NCBI RefSeq assembly: GCF_016908375.1
Contig: NZ_JAFBDS010000001.1
Span: forward strand, 529,142-593,141
Length of the DNA stretch: 64,000 bases
From: Amphibacillus cookii
GTDB taxonomy: Bacteria; Bacillota; Bacilli; Bacillales; Amphibacillaceae
Direction: 5' to 3'
This document shows, one piece after another, positions 35,941-45,055 of the stretch. The position numbers were made by a program, and so were the translations under genes. Below the pieces are notes generated by a model. It made no database searches and was not told the origin of the DNA. It was given only the letters and a program-made list of their open reading frames with translations. Within the stretch, counting starts at the first letter, position 1, and each line of letters starts with the position of its first letter.

Positions 35941-36585
35941 GTTATCTAATTATAATCGGACGATTCCCTGAAAACGTTGCAGACAACATGGACATTTAGC
36001 TGTATTTTACCACGATCATACCACATCAAGGGTCATAGAGGAATTAAAGCACGTGTTATTTAACCATATTAAAAAAACGGTTAAACAGAAAGTTTAGTAA
36101 CCTCTGTTTCTTGTAACAGAAGCTTTATAAGTGCGTACGTTTTCTGCAAGGAATAACCTCATCTTACCATTTTCCGCTCTTCTCTCAAAGAAAAACCTGA
36201 CGTGATTATCAAAAGTTCTTTCGCGTCCTAACTAGTTCATGTATTCGCTCTAGATAAAGAAATACTTCTTCTGTTTTCATAATAGTTCCGATTATAAACC
36301 TATACGTGTTAGAACAACGAACTCTGTTTATAAGCCAAGTTTTTCGTTAGAAAAGCTAACAATCTTGTTATTACATTTCTGTGCTGTTTTATTAAAAAAG
36401 TACTTAATAAATAGCACGTTAGATCATTTAACAAAGCAATTGAAACCATTTCTAAACAAGTTATAGTGTAAGAGAGAGTAATCTTTCTCATCCCAAAAAA
36501 AGATTTTTGTGTCTAGCCTCAAGCTCCTTAATATAGGTGCTTGAGGCTTATTTTTAAATGGATAATACGAGAGGATGTGATTGGC
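35941..36585. other. Long AT-rich intergenic region
   Basis: No convincing gene. It holds promoter space for the PsiE-like gene on the left, a 23-codon minus-strand frame at 36209-36280 of doubtful meaning, and a hairpin just before the aminotransferase on the right (listed separately). The base composition and scattered stops suggest decayed sequence. Confidence 0.5.
36515..36555 (+). terminator. Terminator-like hairpin in the aminotransferase leader
   Basis: Perfect stem AGCCTCAAGC / GCTTGAGGCT, 14-base loop, then TATTTTT. It ends 30 bases before the start codon, with no gene upstream on this strand, so it may be an attenuator. Confidence 0.65.
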
Positions 36586-37809
36586 ATGGAAGTTTCTAGA
36601 TCATTTGAATATTCAAAGCGTGTACCACCTACTATACCCACTGTAGGCTCGGCATTTAATAAAGGAACTGAACATATGCTGTCATTAGCTTACGGCTTCC
36701 CAGCTCCTGAGACATTTCCAACAGATTTGTTGCGCGAGGCAACGGAAAAAGCGATGATTAAAGATGGTGAACAGACCTTGCAATATACAGGATCGACTGG
36801 AAAAACGCGCTTAGCAGAATGGATTGTTAATCGATCACGATTGCGTAAAATAAACGTACAGGCTCAGCAAGTGTTAGTAACAAATGGATCGATGCAAGCC
36901 ATTGATTTAGCAGTGCGAACATTGACCAATGAAGGTGATCACATTTGGCTAGAAGCACCGACTTTTTTTGGTGCTGTTCGTATATTTCAAACGGCTCGTG
37001 TGCATATGAAAACATTTCAGGTTGATGATGAGGGGATTAATGTTGACCGGATTGAACAGGCCTTGCTTTCAGCTATCTCGTGTGGTGAACCATTGCCTAA
37101 AATGATCTATGTTATGCCAAATTATCATAATCCGACAGGGATTAGTTTATCGATCAGTCGTCGCAAGCATTTAGCGGAACTGGCTTATCGTTACAATTTT
37201 TTTATTTTAGAAGATGATGCTTATGTTGATTTAAACTTCTCGAATATTCAGCAACCAGCGATTTATCACTTTGCTCCAGAAAGGACGATTTATTTAAGCA
37301 CTTTTTCTAAAATTGTTGCACCGGGTGTGCGTTTAGGATGGGCAGTTGCTGCTCAAGAAGTCATTGACCAAATGACAAGTTTAAAGCCAGATGGGACAAC
37401 AAATGTATTTGTTCAAGAAGTGGTCGCTAATTTTTTTGAACAGGTTCATTTTCAGCAACATCTTGATAAGATTGTGACGTTATACCGCCAACGTTGCCAA
37501 GTGATGATGGAAACGATTGATCAATGTTTTGGAACAGAAGTAAGCTATTATATCCCTAAAGGAGGCTTTTTTATTTGGCTAACCTTTCTTAATCCTATTA
37601 ACACGACCTATCTTCAAACGCTCTGTTTAGAAAAGGGTGTTGCCATCCTTTCAAGTGAATCTTTCTATTTTGAAAACCAGGAATATAATCATGTTCGCCT
37701 CTGTTATACGTATAGTAATACTGAACAAATAAAACGCGCGATTAACACGATGGCAATGCTTTATCATCAACATAAACATAAATGGCTACTCCTCAAAGAT
37801 GTAGAATAG
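36586..37809 (+). CDS. PLP-dependent aminotransferase, class I (2-aminoadipate/MocR-type fold)
   Basis: 407 residues from the ATG at 36586 (GAGAGGA upstream). Fold-type I aminotransferase: substrate loop SLAYGFPAPETFP, GSTGKTRLAEWI near 70, cofactor Asp/Tyr in ILEDDAYVDL, PLP lysine Lys242 in YLSTFSKIVAPGVRLGW and C-terminal Arg in NHVRLCYT. It lacks the N-terminal winged helix of MocR regulators, so it is an enzyme of the LysN/aromatic-aminotransferase group. The substrate amino acid is not clear. Its leader holds a terminator-like hairpin. Confidence 0.85.
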   Translation: MEVSRSFEYSKRVPPTIPTVGSAFNKGTEHMLSLAYGFPAPETFPTDLLREATEKAMIKDGEQTLQYTGSTGKTRLAEWIVNRSRLRKINVQAQQVLVTNGSMQAIDLAVRTLTNEGDHIWLEAPTFFGAVRIFQTARVHMKTFQVDDEGINVDRIEQALLSAISCGEPLPKMIYVMPNYHNPTGISLSISRRKHLAELAYRYNFFILEDDAYVDLNFSNIQQPAIYHFAPERTIYLSTFSKIVAPGVRLGWAVAAQEVIDQMTSLKPDGTTNVFVQEVVANFFEQVHFQQHLDKIVTLYRQRCQVMMETIDQCFGTEVSYYIPKGGFFIWLTFLNPINTTYLQTLCLEKGVAILSSESFYFENQEYNHVRLCYTYSNTEQIKRAINTMAMLYHQHKHKWLLLKDVE

Positions 37810-37860
37810 ATCGATTTGACGGGTGGTTAGCAACCTGTTATGCTATAATTAATTAAAAAT

Positions 37861-37916
37861 GGCGGTGAAGCTCGCCAGGGACGTTCCCAAACCGCAATTG
37901 AGCCAATAGCTTCTAC
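37861..37916 (+). ncRNA. Fluoride riboswitch (crcB motif)
   Basis: GGCGGTGAAGCTCGCC followed by a small hairpin (GGGACGTTCCC), AAACCGC and AGCCAATAGCTTCTAC. This reproduces the known aptamer order GGCGATGAnGCCCGCC, AAACnGC, GCTGATGnCTCTAC. The extra hairpin is a variable insertion. An extended -10 TGCTATAAT lies at 37841-37849. The downstream gene is an antiporter, a known type of fluoride-switch target. Confidence 0.88.
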
Positions 37917-37960
37917 AAAAAAGGGTTATTAAGCCTGTCTTTTGTAGTAGCTATTTTTTT
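37905..37960 (+). terminator. Fluoride riboswitch expression platform terminator
   Basis: AATAGCTTCTACAAAA pairs with TTTTGTAGTAGCTATT (one mismatch) followed by T7. The left arm is the 3' strand of the aptamer, so ligand binding and termination exclude each other. Confidence 0.88.
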
Positions 37961-38034
37961 GTGTGGCGTTACTATATAGGATGGGTAATAGCGGATGATG
38001 ACAGTGGTTAGACTATGAGTTGGAGGGATGCTTA

Positions 38035-39213
38035 ATGTTAGAAGGCATAGCGTTATTATTATTATTTGGTTACATAGCCGCGAAGTTGGTAGGGTTATTA
38101 AGGTTGCCTGGGTTACTAGGTATGCTGATCGTTGGGGTGTTGTTTGGTCCTTATGTGTTTGGCTGGCTTGACGGAGAGCTACTAGCCGTTTCTCAAGATT
38201 GGCGTGCATTTGCATTAATTGTTATTTTAATACGCGCCGGACTCGGTTTAAAACGTGATCAATTAAAGCAAGTTGGGGGAGTTGCTGTACGAATTAGTAG
38301 TATCCCTTGTCTTCTTGAAGGGTTAACGGTCACGATAGCAGCGTACTTTATTTTAGGTTTTAACTTTGCAGAAGCAGGGATGCTCGGCTTTGTATTAGCT
38401 GCTGTTTCACCAGCAGTTGTGGTACCTAGCATGTTAGACTTAAAAGAAGATGGTTATGGAGATGATAAACAAATCCCAACCCTTTTGTTAGCAGGAACAT
38501 CCATTGATGATGTGTTTGCAATTACACTGTTCACTTTCTTCCTAGGTTTAGGTACCGCGGGTGATACCAATATTGTACTGGAATTAGCCAAAATACCACT
38601 CAGTATTGGTGGTGGAGTCTTGGGTGGCCTCCTTGTTGCTCTTTTACTCCTAGGTCTGTTCAAGTGGCGTGGTTTCGCACCAAAGTATACAGAACAACTG
38701 CTCCTTGTGCTTGCCTTAGCGATTTTATACTTTGAATTCGGAGAATGGATTGGAGTAGCTAGTCTGCTTGGGGTAATGACGCTAGGCTTTATTTTATTAG
38801 AACGCCAGCCGACGATTGCTAATCATTTTTCTGAAAAATTAGCAGGGGTGTGGGTGTTTGCCCAAATTATTTTGTTTACGCTTGTTGGAGCTGAAGTGAA
38901 TATTGGTGTTGCCCTTGAAGCAGGGCTATTGGGCATTGTCATTATTATTTGTGGTTTGCTCGGGCGTAGTTTAGGTGTTTGGTTGGCAACGATCGGCACT
39001 AATTTTAATACGAAAGAACGCTTGTTTTGTATGATTGCCTATCTGCCAAAAGCAACTGTTCAAGCTGCAATAGGATCATTACCTTTGGCAGCTGGCGTAG
39101 AAACGGGTGGGGTTATTTTAGCAATTGCTGTTTTATCTATTATAATAACAGCGCCAATTGGAGCCATTGGAATTAAGCTGTCTGCACCACGTCTATTAAA
39201 TAAAGGGGAATAA
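38035..39213 (+). CDS. Cation:proton antiporter family protein under fluoride control
   Basis: 392 residues, about 12 membrane helices, CPA1/CPA2 (NhaP/KefB-like) fold with LLRLPGLLGMLIVGVLFGPY at the start. The ion site region has SIDDVFAITLFTF (about residues 158-170), which resembles the paired acidic core of the family. No C-terminal TrkA domain. The ATG at 38035 follows TGGAGGG. The fluoride riboswitch directly upstream implies a role in fluoride tolerance, whether F- or Na+/H+ exchange; this is inferred from known switch-linked antiporters. Confidence 0.85.
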   Translation: MLEGIALLLLFGYIAAKLVGLLRLPGLLGMLIVGVLFGPYVFGWLDGELLAVSQDWRAFALIVILIRAGLGLKRDQLKQVGGVAVRISSIPCLLEGLTVTIAAYFILGFNFAEAGMLGFVLAAVSPAVVVPSMLDLKEDGYGDDKQIPTLLLAGTSIDDVFAITLFTFFLGLGTAGDTNIVLELAKIPLSIGGGVLGGLLVALLLLGLFKWRGFAPKYTEQLLLVLALAILYFEFGEWIGVASLLGVMTLGFILLERQPTIANHFSEKLAGVWVFAQIILFTLVGAEVNIGVALEAGLLGIVIIICGLLGRSLGVWLATIGTNFNTKERLFCMIAYLPKATVQAAIGSLPLAAGVETGGVILAIAVLSIIITAPIGAIGIKLSAPRLLNKGE

Positions 39214-39222
39214 TAATTTAAT

Positions 39223-39348
39223 TCTGGCACAGATAAGCGTCCGTAAAGCCATCCACTACAATAGAGTAAGGTGGTGCTAACGGACGCTAATTTACTGCTT
39301 CACTCAACTAACGATAACGAAACCGCCACTGATTGAAGTCATCTTATA
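39223..39348 (+). repeat. R1 repeat, standard form
   Basis: GGCACAGATAAGCGTCCGTA at the start, CTAACGGACGCTAATTTACT in the middle, ACTGATTGAAGTCATCTTATA at the end. The pairing CGTCCGT/ACGGACG is intact. Confidence 0.8.
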
Positions 39349-39412
39349 AAAAGGATGGCGTAAATTGCCAAAGTTCATTATAATGTAAAAAAAAGCTTTG
39401 GAGGAGATCGTT

Positions 39413-39964
39413 ATGTTTAGTTATGAGATTGAACCCGGAATCAAATTAAAGCCACTTGAACATCGTGATACGGAAAGTTTGTATCAGTTGATTACACACT
39501 CACGTGAGCACTTGCGAACATTTTTAGGCTTTGTTGATGATACCAAAAAACAGGACGATACAAAAGCATTTGTAGAGTCAACGGTTATTAGTAATGCTAA
39601 ACAACAATCGTTTGTTGCTGTTATTGTGGTGGATGAGCAGGTGGCAGGCTTAGTCGGTTTTAATAAGATCAATTGGTCAAATAAGAGAGCAGAATTTGGT
39701 TATTGGATAGGTGAAGCCTTTGTCCGTAAAGGCATAATGACAAAAGCTGTACGCGCGATCATTGATTATGGTTTTGCTGAATTAGATCTTAACCGGATTG
39801 ATATTCGAGCTGCTTTTTTCAATAAAGCGAGTCGAGGTGTCGCTGAAAAGTTAGGCTTTGTCCAAGAAGGGGTCATACGAGAGGCGGAATGGTTGCATGA
39901 TCACTTTGTTGATCATGTCGTTTATGGTTTGCTCAAACAAGACTGGCTTGATCAACAAAATTAA
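39413..39964 (+). CDS. GNAT-family N-acetyltransferase (RimL/YdaF type)
   Basis: 183 residues from the ATG at 39413 (TTGGAGGAG 7 bases upstream). Acetyl-CoA fold: LKPLEHRDTESLYQLI start, GYWIGEAFVRKGIMTKAVRAI (motif A with R/KGxxT) and NKASRGVAEKLGFVQEGV (motif B). This is the ribosomal-protein-serine-acetyltransferase-like group. The actual target, protein or small molecule, is not predictable. Confidence 0.87.
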   Translation: MFSYEIEPGIKLKPLEHRDTESLYQLITHSREHLRTFLGFVDDTKKQDDTKAFVESTVISNAKQQSFVAVIVVDEQVAGLVGFNKINWSNKRAEFGYWIGEAFVRKGIMTKAVRAIIDYGFAELDLNRIDIRAAFFNKASRGVAEKLGFVQEGVIREAEWLHDHFVDHVVYGLLKQDWLDQQN

Positions 39965-39994
39965 AACAATACAGGATGAGGAAGTTGGCTAGAA

Positions 39995-40855
39995 ATGAAG
40001 ACACACAGGTTTAATGTAACAGAGTCCAGCGAACTGTTAGCCTTTTTGTTAAAACATGTTGATAAAGGGCGGAATCATATTAAGGGGATATTAACAAGGG
40101 GACAAGTCTACCTTGATGGTCACCAAGAAACACGCTATAATGCAGTTGTTTCTCCAGGCCAAATCGTTGAAATTTCAAAGACAGCCCCAGTAAAATCACA
40201 GCTCAGCGGTGTGAAGGTCTTGTATGAAGATGATGATCTTATTGTTATCAATAAACAAGCAGGTTTATTAACGATGGCAAGTAAGCCAGAAGATAAGCAA
40301 CAAACGGCTTACAGAGAAGTCATGGCTTATGTTAAACAATCTGATCCTAAAAATCGCATTTTTATTGTTCATCGGTTAGATCGTGACACGTCAGGTGTAA
40401 TGCTGTTTGCTAAAAATGAAGAAACCAAACACCTGCTTCAAGATAGATGGAAAGAAGTAGTGATTGAACGCACTTATATTGCTTTAGTCCAAGGAAAAGT
40501 AAAGCCGGACCATGGTATGATAAAATCATGGTTAAAAGAGACGAAAACCCATTTAATGTATGTTAGTTCTTCATCTTATCAAGCGAAAAAGGCAATTCTT
40601 CATTATCAGGTGATCAATGCAACGGGTAAATACACGTTATTAAAGATTAATCTGGAGACAGGTAGGAAGAATCAAATACGCGTTCAGCTATCATCGATTG
40701 GCCATCCAGTCGTTGGAGACAAAAAATATGGTGCAAATGCAAATCCGGTTGGTCGATTAGGGTTACATGCTGCGGTGCTTTCATTTAAACATCCTACCAA
40801 GTATGAAGTAATGACTTTTGAAGTAGCTCCCCCTAAATCTTTTAACTTGAACTGA
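39995..40855 (+). CDS. RluA-family RNA pseudouridine synthase
   Basis: 286 residues. An S4-like RNA-binding N-terminus (about 10-65, LAFLLKHVDKGRNHIKGILTRGQVYLDG) is followed by the catalytic domain with HRLDRDTSGVMLFAKN, whose first Asp after HRL is the catalytic one, and GRKNQIRVQLSSIGHPVVGDKKYG. It converts specific uridines in rRNA or tRNA to pseudouridine; the site cannot be told. It is followed at 11 bases by a small DNA-binding protein gene. Confidence 0.9.
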   Translation: MKTHRFNVTESSELLAFLLKHVDKGRNHIKGILTRGQVYLDGHQETRYNAVVSPGQIVEISKTAPVKSQLSGVKVLYEDDDLIVINKQAGLLTMASKPEDKQQTAYREVMAYVKQSDPKNRIFIVHRLDRDTSGVMLFAKNEETKHLLQDRWKEVVIERTYIALVQGKVKPDHGMIKSWLKETKTHLMYVSSSSYQAKKAILHYQVINATGKYTLLKINLETGRKNQIRVQLSSIGHPVVGDKKYGANANPVGRLGLHAAVLSFKHPTKYEVMTFEVAPPKSFNLN

Positions 40856-40866
40856 GGTGTAGAACG

Positions 40867-41097
40867 ATGTATGTGACGTTAAGTGAAGCCGCTGATTATT
40901 TAGAGTGTTCAGAGAAACAAATGAGACAGCTAATTTTTCAAAAAAAGATTCGTGCCATCTATGATGGAAAAGACTATCTTGTCAATACAGCACAATTCGA
41001 TACCCATCTCAAGCAAATCGAACAATATCGAGCGATGATGCAAGAAATTCTCAATCAACCCATCCCTGAAAGTCTATATGTAAAAGATGAAGATTGA
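40867..41097 (+). CDS. Excisionase-type helix-turn-helix protein
   Basis: 76 residues with the HTH_17/MerR-like start MYVTLSEAADYLECSEKQMRQLIFQKKIRAIYDGKDYLVN, a DNA-binding fold used by excisionases and small regulators. The last 35 residues are helical. Its position 11 bases after the pseudouridine synthase suggests co-transcription. No integrase is nearby, so a phage role is not supported. Confidence 0.78.
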   Translation: MYVTLSEAADYLECSEKQMRQLIFQKKIRAIYDGKDYLVNTAQFDTHLKQIEQYRAMMQEILNQPIPESLYVKDED

Positions 41098-41152
41098 TTG
41101 ACCGTTGATCATTGGCTATTTCTAACCAAATATAAAGCAGAAAAGGGGACTT

Positions 41153-41404
41153 ATGATGATAACGAATATCCTTACTGGTATTGTGGTTTTAGGAATAAAT
41201 TTGTTATATGGGATTGGTATATTACTTTTTGTACCTGAGCCTTTTGTTTATCTGTTAATCCCAATTGGATTAATCATTTTATGGCTCACATGCGTGTTAG
41301 GAGAATTAAAATCAAGGAAGTATGAAACGACATTTAGAAGGCTAAAAATATTGCTTTCAGTTGTAATGTTGGCTCTGTTTTTGGTTGTACAGCTTGCTTT
41401 TTAG
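41153..41404 (+). CDS. Small membrane protein
   Basis: 83 residues with three hydrophobic segments (about 3-26, 29-48 and 63-82) and a basic loop KSRKYETTFRRLK between the second and third. Two adjacent ATGs are possible starts, after AAAAGGGG. Family not recognised. Confidence 0.6.
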   Translation: MMITNILTGIVVLGINLLYGIGILLFVPEPFVYLLIPIGLIILWLTCVLGELKSRKYETTFRRLKILLSVVMLALFLVVQLAF

Positions 41405-41423
41405 AATATAGCTGTCTCAGTTT

Positions 41424-41530
41424 TTTTTCGTGCGAACGCACTTCTTCTCATGCGTTCGCACGAAAAATAGAAATATCGCATGAAAGAATCATGCGCTCGC
41501 ACGAAAAGAGAAAATATCGCACGAACGATA
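41424..41530. repeat. R3 palindromic repeat cluster
   Basis: TCGTGCGAACGCA and TGCGTTCGCACGA form a large hairpin. Then come TCGCATGAAAG, ATGCGCTCGCACGAAAA and TCGCACGAACG in series. A shorter relative occurs at 61644-61690. This is REP-like and non-coding, between convergent genes. Confidence 0.6.
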
Positions 41531-41533
41531 AAA

Positions 41534-41612
41534 AATTTACCACAGGTGAGAGCAAATCGCACCTGATCCACTCCTACTCCCCATTAAACACTGATTGAAG
41601 TTTCGTTTTATA
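41534..41612 (+). repeat. R1 repeat, degenerate short copy
   Basis: TTTACCACAGG at the start and ACTGATTGAAGTTTCGTTTTATA at the end in two parts; the internal stem is replaced by GTGAGAGCAAATCGCAC. Confidence 0.65.
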
Positions 41613-41626
41613 TCAATCTTCCCGTT

Positions 41627-43684
41627 TTAGGATGGCCATTCCGTATGAATATGTGGCAGGCTTGTGCCACGCGCTCCACGTACATCAATTTCTTTATTTT
41701 CGTATGGATAGAAAATAATAAAATTTTGAGTTACTTTTTCAGATAACTTTTGTGGTAATGCTTCTAGACTCGGATGCCAAGCAACGGTGCCTTTGCGAGC
41801 GCTTATCGCGACAACTAGATCATCTCTGCCTAATTTTAAGCAATAGCGTTCAAGCATCTCCCAATCCGGAAAATGAGAAAATGATGCGCTGTGATGGGGT
41901 TTGATTTGACGAATATAGCTTTCCATCGCTTCAAAATCATCATCCATTATAATGAACATTAATTTACATGATAATTGTTTTACAATATGCTTAACAATTT
42001 GCAGAGCGTCTTTAAAACCTGGTTTAGCGGTAATACCCTTTGGTAAGACGACAATCATTCGCTCTGTCGTTTGGATCGGTTGGACTTGTTTGACAATCAT
42101 TGATCGAATATAAGTATGGTCAAGAACATTATCAATGATCCCACCAAAAACTTTCTCTGTGTTTGTTTTTGCCCCGTTCCACCCCGTTATAATAGTTGTG
42201 ATCCGTTCTTCAGTCACTGCGCGTTCAATGCCCCAGCCGATACTATGGTCAACGCGTGTAAGCGGTCGAACCGGAATTTCTGCTCCAGCAGCGTAAAAGA
42301 TTGCGTGACCGAGCATTTTCTCTGCTGTCGCAACATCACTTTCAGCTACTTTAGCATCTTTATCAATGACCTTTAATGGGTATATAGGTTCGGTTGATTT
42401 GCTTGCGATGCGGACAAGAAAACCAAGATCCATTAAAGCCTCCATTGTATCCGGGTTGGCAACAGGAATTAAAATACGCTCGGGCTTTTTTTCTGTTGTA
42501 TCTTCAATAGGTTTTGCGGATGACCGCGCCAATTTTCGAGCGAATTTTTCGGTTAGATAAGGACCAATCACACAAGAAACTAAGATCATAATAATAATCG
42601 CGTTAACGGTAGCTTGGTTGAGTAAGCCTAAGTCAAATCCAACAAGGGTCGCGGCTAAAGTTGCAGCAGCTTGTGGAGTTGATAAACCAAACATTAAATA
42701 ACGTTCGTTAGCGTGATAATGATAGACTTTTGCTGTTATCCAACTCGCTAAATATTTACCTGCTAGTAGAGATAGAACAATGCCAATGGTTAATAGCCAA
42801 GCTTCAATACTGGTAAATAGCACTGATAAATCCATTAACATCCCAACCGATAGCAAGAAAAATGGAATAAATAAAGCATTCGCGGTAAAGTTGATACGAT
42901 TCATTAATGACCCATGTTGGAAAATATAGCGGTTTAAGCTAAGTCCAGCAAGAAATGCCCCAATAATAGGTTGTAATCCGGCATATAGAGCCATCCATCC
43001 TGAAACAAATAGGACAACCAGTACATAGTTAAATTCATTGGCTCCATCAATCCCTGAGATTTTAAAAAACGATTTTGATAAATAAGGAACAGCTCCAAGT
43101 ATAATAGCCGCATAAACAGCTGTAGAAATAATCAGTTCAAACCAGAATTGTGCATTAACCTCACCTATCGCCATGCCAGAAATGACTGCTAAAAAGATCA
43201 TCGCAAAGGAATCGGTTACTAACGTTCCCCCTATTGTGGTGATTACGGCTTTATTTTTATTCACCCCAATTTTACTGGCAATCGGGTAGGCAAGTAAGGT
43301 GTGGGAACCCAATATTGATCCTAACAACAGAGAAGCAGGTATTGAAAACCCAGCAACTATACCAAGCAATGAACCAATAAGTAGTGGAATGTTAAATGAC
43401 AATAGTCCAAATAATAAGCTGCGATTCTTATATTTTTTGAATCCGTCAATGTCAAGTTCAAGGCCTGCGATAAATATAATAAACAATAAACCAACCGTAC
43501 CTAGTAATTCGATGGTGCTATCACGGGCTAAAATATTTAGGCCGTACGGACCAATAATAATACCCGCAACAATGGGTCCCACAATACCAGGCATTTTAAG
43601 TTTGGTCATTATAAAAGGTGTAACTAAAAAGATAATAACAGCAATTGCAAAGATGATGACAGGTTCTTGAATAGGCTCAAACAA
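41627..43684 (-). CDS. CPA2-family Na+(K+)/H+ antiporter with C-terminal UspA-like domains
   Basis: 685 residues from the TTG at 43684 (GGAGGG upstream). About 12 helices to residue 385 with GLELDIDGFKKYK, then a soluble part of 290 residues resembling one or two universal-stress-protein folds (ERILIPVANPDTM; IVVLPKGITAK). This NapA/KefB plus Usp plan is known from cyanobacterial and Firmicute antiporters and probably handles pH, Na+ or K+ stress. The transmembrane acidic pair seen in some members is not obvious; LVTDSFAMIF carries one Asp. Single-gene unit. Confidence 0.85.
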   Translation of the reverse strand: MFEPIQEPVIIFAIAVIIFLVTPFIMTKLKMPGIVGPIVAGIIIGPYGLNILARDSTIELLGTVGLLFIIFIAGLELDIDGFKKYKNRSLLFGLLSFNIPLLIGSLLGIVAGFSIPASLLLGSILGSHTLLAYPIASKIGVNKNKAVITTIGGTLVTDSFAMIFLAVISGMAIGEVNAQFWFELIISTAVYAAIILGAVPYLSKSFFKISGIDGANEFNYVLVVLFVSGWMALYAGLQPIIGAFLAGLSLNRYIFQHGSLMNRINFTANALFIPFFLLSVGMLMDLSVLFTSIEAWLLTIGIVLSLLAGKYLASWITAKVYHYHANERYLMFGLSTPQAAATLAATLVGFDLGLLNQATVNAIIIMILVSCVIGPYLTEKFARKLARSSAKPIEDTTEKKPERILIPVANPDTMEALMDLGFLVRIASKSTEPIYPLKVIDKDAKVAESDVATAEKMLGHAIFYAAGAEIPVRPLTRVDHSIGWGIERAVTEERITTIITGWNGAKTNTEKVFGGIIDNVLDHTYIRSMIVKQVQPIQTTERMIVVLPKGITAKPGFKDALQIVKHIVKQLSCKLMFIIMDDDFEAMESYIRQIKPHHSASFSHFPDWEMLERYCLKLGRDDLVVAISARKGTVAWHPSLEALPQKLSEKVTQNFIIFYPYENKEIDVRGARGTSLPHIHTEWPS

Positions 43685-43892
43685 AGCTATCCCTCCGATC
43701 AAATCAGATTAATTTATCTAAGAAATTATAGCGGATTTTAAGGATGAAGTATATAAAAATGATTTTTTTACTGCTATCTGGCTTCGACACATTAATTATC
43801 AGGCCTAAGACAGATTCGATGATCGGTCAAAAGGATGACAGAGAATAAGTCAAGGGGCGGTTTGCATATGCTATAAAATTATATATGCTAAT

Positions 43893-44036
43893 TTTATAGT
43901 AGCTAACCGTCGGTAAAGCGACCACCACAAAATGGGATTGAGCTGATCGATTTAGGTGGAGTAATGTCCTGAATCATTCAACTAATAATCTCGGGGGAAG
44001 AACAAGAAAGCCTATGGATTGAAGTCTTGTTTTATC
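43893..44036 (+). repeat. R1 repeat, standard form
   Basis: TTTATAGTAGCTAACCGTCG start, TAATGTCCTGAATCATTCAAC middle, GGATTGAAGTCTTGTTTTATC end. It lies just before the ABC gene at 44057. Confidence 0.82.
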
Positions 44037-44056
44037 AATGAAAAGAAGGTGACCGA

Positions 44057-45055
44057 GTGGAAACGATTATAAATGTATCGCATCTGAAAAAGACGTACAT
44101 GAAACGAAAACAGAAAGAAGTCATTACAGCGGTTGATGATATTTCATTTCAGATAGGAAAAGGTGAAATTGTTGGCCTGCTCGGACCAAATGGGGCAGGA
44201 AAAACCACAACGATTAAGATGATTTGTGGGTTACTTAAGCCAGATCAAGGTGTGATTACGATTAATGGCATAAATAATGCCAAACATCGGTTAAAGGCAC
44301 TCCAACATATTAGTGCCGTTCTGGAAGGCAATCGTAATTTATATTGGCGCTTAACGGTTAGAGAAAACTTAGAATATTTTGCAGGGAATAGAGGACAATC
44401 GAAAAAAGCGGTGACGAATCGGATTGAATCATTGTTGAATACCTTTAGATTAAAAGATAAAGAACATGAATTAGTTAATCGTCTGTCGCGGGGTATGCAA
44501 CAGAAATTAGCTATTGCGGTAGCGATGTTAGCGAATACTGATGTTATTTTGCTGGATGAACCCACACTAGGTTTGGATGTAGAAACAAGCTATGAAGTAC
44601 GCACGATCTTAAAAGAAATTGTTGAGAAGGAGCAATGTACCATTATTATTAGTTCCCATGATATGGATGTTATTCAATCGGTTTGTGAACGGACGATTAT
44701 TATTAACAATGGAAAAATGATTACCAATGAGCGTGTGGATCGATTACTAACATTATTTGAAGTACGTGCTTATACTGTCACATTAGGTCAACCCTTAACA
44801 GAAGCACAACAAATGGCTATTGAATCGGCATTTTCGAGTTATGATTACATAACGAATCAAATAAAACCGATGATTAATATCGAATTACCCAGTCCCGAGC
44901 ATATTTATCAGTTGTTTGATATCTTAAAGCAAGAGCAGACCCCTGTTGAAAGCATCGATCGAAATACCATTAATTTTGAAGAAATCTTTATGAAAATAGT
45001 TAAGGAGGGCTATAACCATGGCAATCATACATCTGTTTCAAGCGAACTTGCGTAA
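44057..45055 (+). CDS. ABC-2 transporter ATP-binding protein
   Basis: 332-residue ATPase: Walker A GPNGAGKTT near 43, signature LSRGMQQKL near 140, Walker B VILLDEPTLGLD near 160, ISSHDMDV. The C-terminal extension of about 100 residues is of the NatA/drug-exporter type. GTG start with AGAAGGTGA upstream. Its 3' end overlaps the permease gene by 38 bases. Exported substrate unknown. Confidence 0.88.
   Translation: METIINVSHLKKTYMKRKQKEVITAVDDISFQIGKGEIVGLLGPNGAGKTTTIKMICGLLKPDQGVITINGINNAKHRLKALQHISAVLEGNRNLYWRLTVRENLEYFAGNRGQSKKAVTNRIESLLNTFRLKDKEHELVNRLSRGMQQKLAIAVAMLANTDVILLDEPTLGLDVETSYEVRTILKEIVEKEQCTIIISSHDMDVIQSVCERTIIINNGKMITNERVDRLLTLFEVRAYTVTLGQPLTEAQQMAIESAFSSYDYITNQIKPMINIELPSPEHIYQLFDILKQEQTPVESIDRNTINFEEIFMKIVKEGYNHGNHTSVSSELA

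Noticed and set aside
36209-36280. 23-codon minus-strand frame MKTEEVFLYLERIHELVRTRKNF
   Set aside because: Looks protein-like but has no RBS and ends abruptly; at most a gene remnant.
40867-41097. Phage or integrative element excisionase
   Set aside because: No integrase, attachment repeats or other phage genes are near; kept only as a small DNA-binding protein.
41424-41530. Possible CRISPR array in the TCGCACGAA-rich stretch
   Set aside because: Repeats are palindromic, unequal in spacing, few in number, and no cas genes are near.
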